NCBI GenBank assembly: GCA_963666705.2
Contig: CAXXKO010000018.1
Coordinates: forward strand, 69,738 to 133,737
Reading direction: 5' to 3'
DNA length: 64,000 nt
Origin: G963666705 sp963666705
GTDB lineage: Bacteria > Pseudomonadota > Alphaproteobacteria > CADEGL01
Part shown: piece after piece, positions 61,927 to 64,000 of the stretch
How positions within the stretch are numbered: position 1 is the stretch's first letter
Layout: each line of letters starts with the position of its first letter
The notes under the pieces: generated by a model
Seen by the model: the letters and a program-made list of their open reading frames with translations, nothing else
The model's database searches: none
What the model was told of the DNA's origin: nothing
Position numbers and translations under genes: made by a program

Positions 61927-63334
61927 GAGCGTTGCGCTCTACGCGGCTCCCGGCGGGTAGGGCCGGGACGTTCAGGCTGCCACGGTGGGCAGCGTGATGG
62001 GGACACCATCGCCCAGCGGAGCGATGGATTCCAGCGTCATGTATCTCCTTGAGACGGCCCACTCGTCGTTCTGCTCGAGAAGGATGGCGCCGACGAGCCG
62101 TGTGATGGCGTCTTCGTTGGGAAAGATGCCGACGACGTTGGTGCGGCGCTTGACCTCGGCATGGAGCCGTTCGATCGGGTTGGTCGAATGCAACTTCTGG
62201 CGGTGCTCCTTGGGGAAGCTCATGTAGGCGAGGACGTCGTGCTCGGCTTCGTCCATCAGGGCGGCGAGCTTGGGGACCTTGGGCCTGAGCTGGTCGGCGA
62301 CCTGACGCCACTGGACCTTCGCGCTGTCGGCGTCCTCCTGGGCGAAGGCGGTGGCGACGAAGGCGGAGACGACGCGCCGGCCCTGCTTGCCGGCATGGGC
62401 CAGCAGGTTGCGGGCGAAGTGCACGCGGCATCTTTGCCAGGTGGCGCCGAGGATCCGGGTCGCGGCGGCCTTCAGGCCCTTGTGGTCGTCGGAGATCACC
62501 AGCTTCACGCCGCGCAGCCCGCGCCGGGCCAGCGAGCGCAGGAACTCAGTCCAGAAGGTCTCGGCCTCCGACGCGCCGATCGCCATGCCCAGGACCTCGC
62601 GGCGGCCTTGGTCGTTGACGGCCACAGCCACGGTCACCGCGACCGAGACGATGCGTCCGGTCTGGCGCACCTTCACATAAGTCGCATCCAGCCACAGATA
62701 GGGCCAGTCGCCCTCCAGCGGTCGATCAAGGAAGCCGTTGACCTTATCGTCGATCTCGCCGCACAGCCTGGAGACCTGGCTCTTGGAGACGCCCGACATC
62801 CCCATCGCCTGAACCAGATCGTCGACCGAGCGGGTCGACACGCCCTGGATGTAGGCCTCCTGGATCACCGCAGCCAGCGCCTTCTCGGCCATCCGCCGCG
62901 GCTCCAGGAAGCCGGGGAAGTAGCTCCCCTTCCTCAGCTTCGGGATCTTCAACTCGACCGTGCCGGCCCGGGTCTCCCAGGACCGGTCGCGGTAGCCGTT
63001 GCGGTGGGTGATACGATCCGCCGAGCGCTCGCCGTGAGCGGCGCCGGTCAGGCCCTCGACCTCCAGTGCCATCAGCCGCTCGGCCGTGAAGCCGATCATC
63101 TCGCGAAGCAGATCGGCATCGGAGCTCTTCTCCAAAAGCGCGCGTAGGGTCATCATGTCCTGGGTCATCGTGGTTCTCCTTCGGGTCAGGTTGGTTCGCA
63201 CTAGCCCAACCCTAAACCGGAACCGCGATGGCCTCCGCTGTGGATAGCCGGCTTGCCTACGCCAGACTCTCGGCGGTCGCTACGGCAAGCCGCCTACCCA
63301 CAGCTACCAGAGGCTCCAACAACTCCTACACCAC
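61918..63334. mobile_element. IS256-family insertion sequence
   Basis: About 1,417 bp. Ends are imperfect inverted repeats: GTGGTGTAAGAG at the left and, as complement of the right end, GTGGTGTAGGAG. I could not find the 8- or 9-bp duplication expected for the family, so the borders are approximate, or a deletion accompanied insertion. It contains an intact transposase on the minus strand and splits an adenylate-forming enzyme gene. Confidence 0.82.
61972..63168 (-). CDS. IS256-family (Mutator-type) transposase
   Basis: About 398 residues. The DDE catalytic residues are in YLWLDATYVKVRQ, LVISDDHKGLKAA and NPIERLHAEVKRR. RCRVHFARNLLAH matches the family's conserved C/H block. N-terminal RNGYRDRSWETRAGTVELKI and PKLRKGSYFP are typical. 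The start at MTQDMMTLRALLE (63168) was preferred; the longest start is 63201. It appears intact. Confidence 0.95.
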   Translation of the reverse strand: MTQDMMTLRALLEKSSDADLLREMIGFTAERLMALEVEGLTGAAHGERSADRITHRNGYRDRSWETRAGTVELKIPKLRKGSYFPGFLEPRRMAEKALAAVIQEAYIQGVSTRSVDDLVQAMGMSGVSKSQVSRLCGEIDDKVNGFLDRPLEGDWPYLWLDATYVKVRQTGRIVSVAVTVAVAVNDQGRREVLGMAIGASEAETFWTEFLRSLARRGLRGVKLVISDDHKGLKAAATRILGATWQRCRVHFARNLLAHAGKQGRRVVSAFVATAFAQEDADSAKVQWRQVADQLRPKVPKLAALMDEAEHDVLAYMSFPKEHRQKLHSTNPIERLHAEVKRRTNVVGIFPNEDAITRLVGAILLEQNDEWAVSRRYMTLESIAPLGDGVPITLPTVAA

Positions 63335-63338
63335 GTCC

Positions 63339-64000
63339 TGGGACACGACCGTGCCGGACGGCCAAAGGCTCACATATCGCGACCTCGCGGACCGGGCGGA
63401 CCGGCTGGCCAGCAGTCTGCTTCGGCTGGGCGTGCGCAAGGGAACCCATGTCGGCGTCATGCTCCCCGACCTGCCGGCTTTTCCCGTCACGATCTTCGCC
63501 CTGGCGCGATTGGGCGCGGTGCTGGTGCCAATCAACAGCCGGTACACGGCCCGCGAGGTGCTCTACGTGCTCGACGACGCCGACGTGCAGTTTCTCATCG
63601 TCGACGAATCACTCGCTTCGGTCATTCACGATATCGAGGAATTGCCGCCTCTCCTCGGGGCTGGGGCGGTGATCCTCCATGGCGCCTCCGCGGCCGGGCT
63701 GGAGACGGGCTCCTGGTTGTCATGGGACGATCTGTGCGAGACGGGCGACCCGTCCTTCGAGCCGCCCAGCGAGGTCGGGCCCTCCGATCTGGCCACGATC
63801 CTCTTCACCTCGGGGACGACCGGCCTTCCCAAGGGCTGCATGCTGAGTCATGACTACTGGCTCGTCCTGGGCCAGGTCCAGGCGGTCCAGGCGGAAGACT
63901 TCGCGCCGAGGAATTTCTTGGTCTGGCAGCCGCTTTTCTACATGGGCGGCCTGATGGAAATGATGCTGTCCATGTATAGCGACGGCACCGCCTATGTAAC
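63339..64000 (+). pseudogene. 3' part of the IS256-split adenylate-forming enzyme, running off the window
   Basis: The frame continues from WDTTVPDGQRLTYRDLADRA to the end of the window without a stop (220 codons). The nucleotide-binding motif ATILFTSGTTGLPKGCMLSH is present, and VGVMLPDLPAFPVTIFALAR is the usual N-domain. It would be an acyl-CoA or aryl-CoA ligase related to those at 27638 and 30602 but clearly distinct. With the start 1.6 kb away behind the IS, it is probably not made in full. Confidence 0.82.

Noticed and set aside
61910..63342. An 8- or 9-bp target duplication for the IS256 element
   Set aside because: Flanking bases CCCGGCAG and GTCCTGGG do not match in direct orientation, so no duplication is claimed.

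Overview
The window is high-GC DNA (roughly two thirds G+C by eye) with densely packed genes, and it looks chromosomal. The gene set points to an alphaproteobacterium, probably a Rhodospirillales-like lineage. The markers are a three-gene proton-translocating transhydrogenase (pntAA-pntAB-pntB), an rpsU / COQ9-like ubiquinone pair, a YdcH/DUF465 protein and a TIGR02444-type protein. No rRNA, tRNA or CRISPR array was seen. The taxonomy is inference.

Layout. Positions 1-7300 carry a broken, partial adenylate/guanylate cyclase, a phytanoyl-CoA dioxygenase (PhyH) family enzyme, a small secreted protein, a sugar-nucleotide-type epimerase, a P-loop ATPase, an unknown protein and an orphan histidine kinase. 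Positions 7400-15000 hold two paralogous HD-domain proteins flanking a saccharopine-dehydrogenase-like gene, then an acyl-CoA synthetase, an M3 oligopeptidase and an ABC1 kinase. Positions 15100-19140 form a lipoprotein operon with an M48 metalloprotease, cut by an IS1595-type element. Positions 19330-25900 are housekeeping: transhydrogenase, ribosomal protein S21, a peptide deformylase-like protein, COQ9, a diguanylate cyclase, YdcH and TIGR02444.

From 25900 to the end the region is accessory and catabolic. It holds a duplicated PhyH plus acyl-CoA-ligase module, with one ligase killed by a nonsense codon. Other genes are PhzF, DUF1330, SDRs, an isochorismatase, orphan periplasmic binding proteins, two Rieske oxygenases, an amidohydrolase, a deacetylase, a TauD-like enzyme, a CHAT-TPR protein, a DMSP-lyase-like cupin, a radical SAM/B12 protein, a cystathionine-gamma-synthase-like enzyme, an MFS pump, a ParB-like domain protein, a FAD-linked oxidase and an interrupted adenylate-forming enzyme.

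Two themes stand out. First, non-haem iron oxygenases are very dense: five PhyH enzymes, one TauD-like enzyme, two Rieske oxygenases, and two HD proteins that keep the metal ligands of the PhnZ-type di-iron oxygenases. CoA ligases, SDRs and hydrolases nearby suggest oxidative catabolism of small carboxylates or of N-, P- or S-containing compounds; substrates are unknown.

Second, the region is decaying or is affected by indel errors. Seven genes carry a single frameshift or nonsense change, and three more are interrupted by mobile DNA. There are IS1595-, IS1182-, IS630- and IS256-type elements, two MITEs, and CTAG-bounded modular repeats that abut one another and often sit at TAG stop codons.
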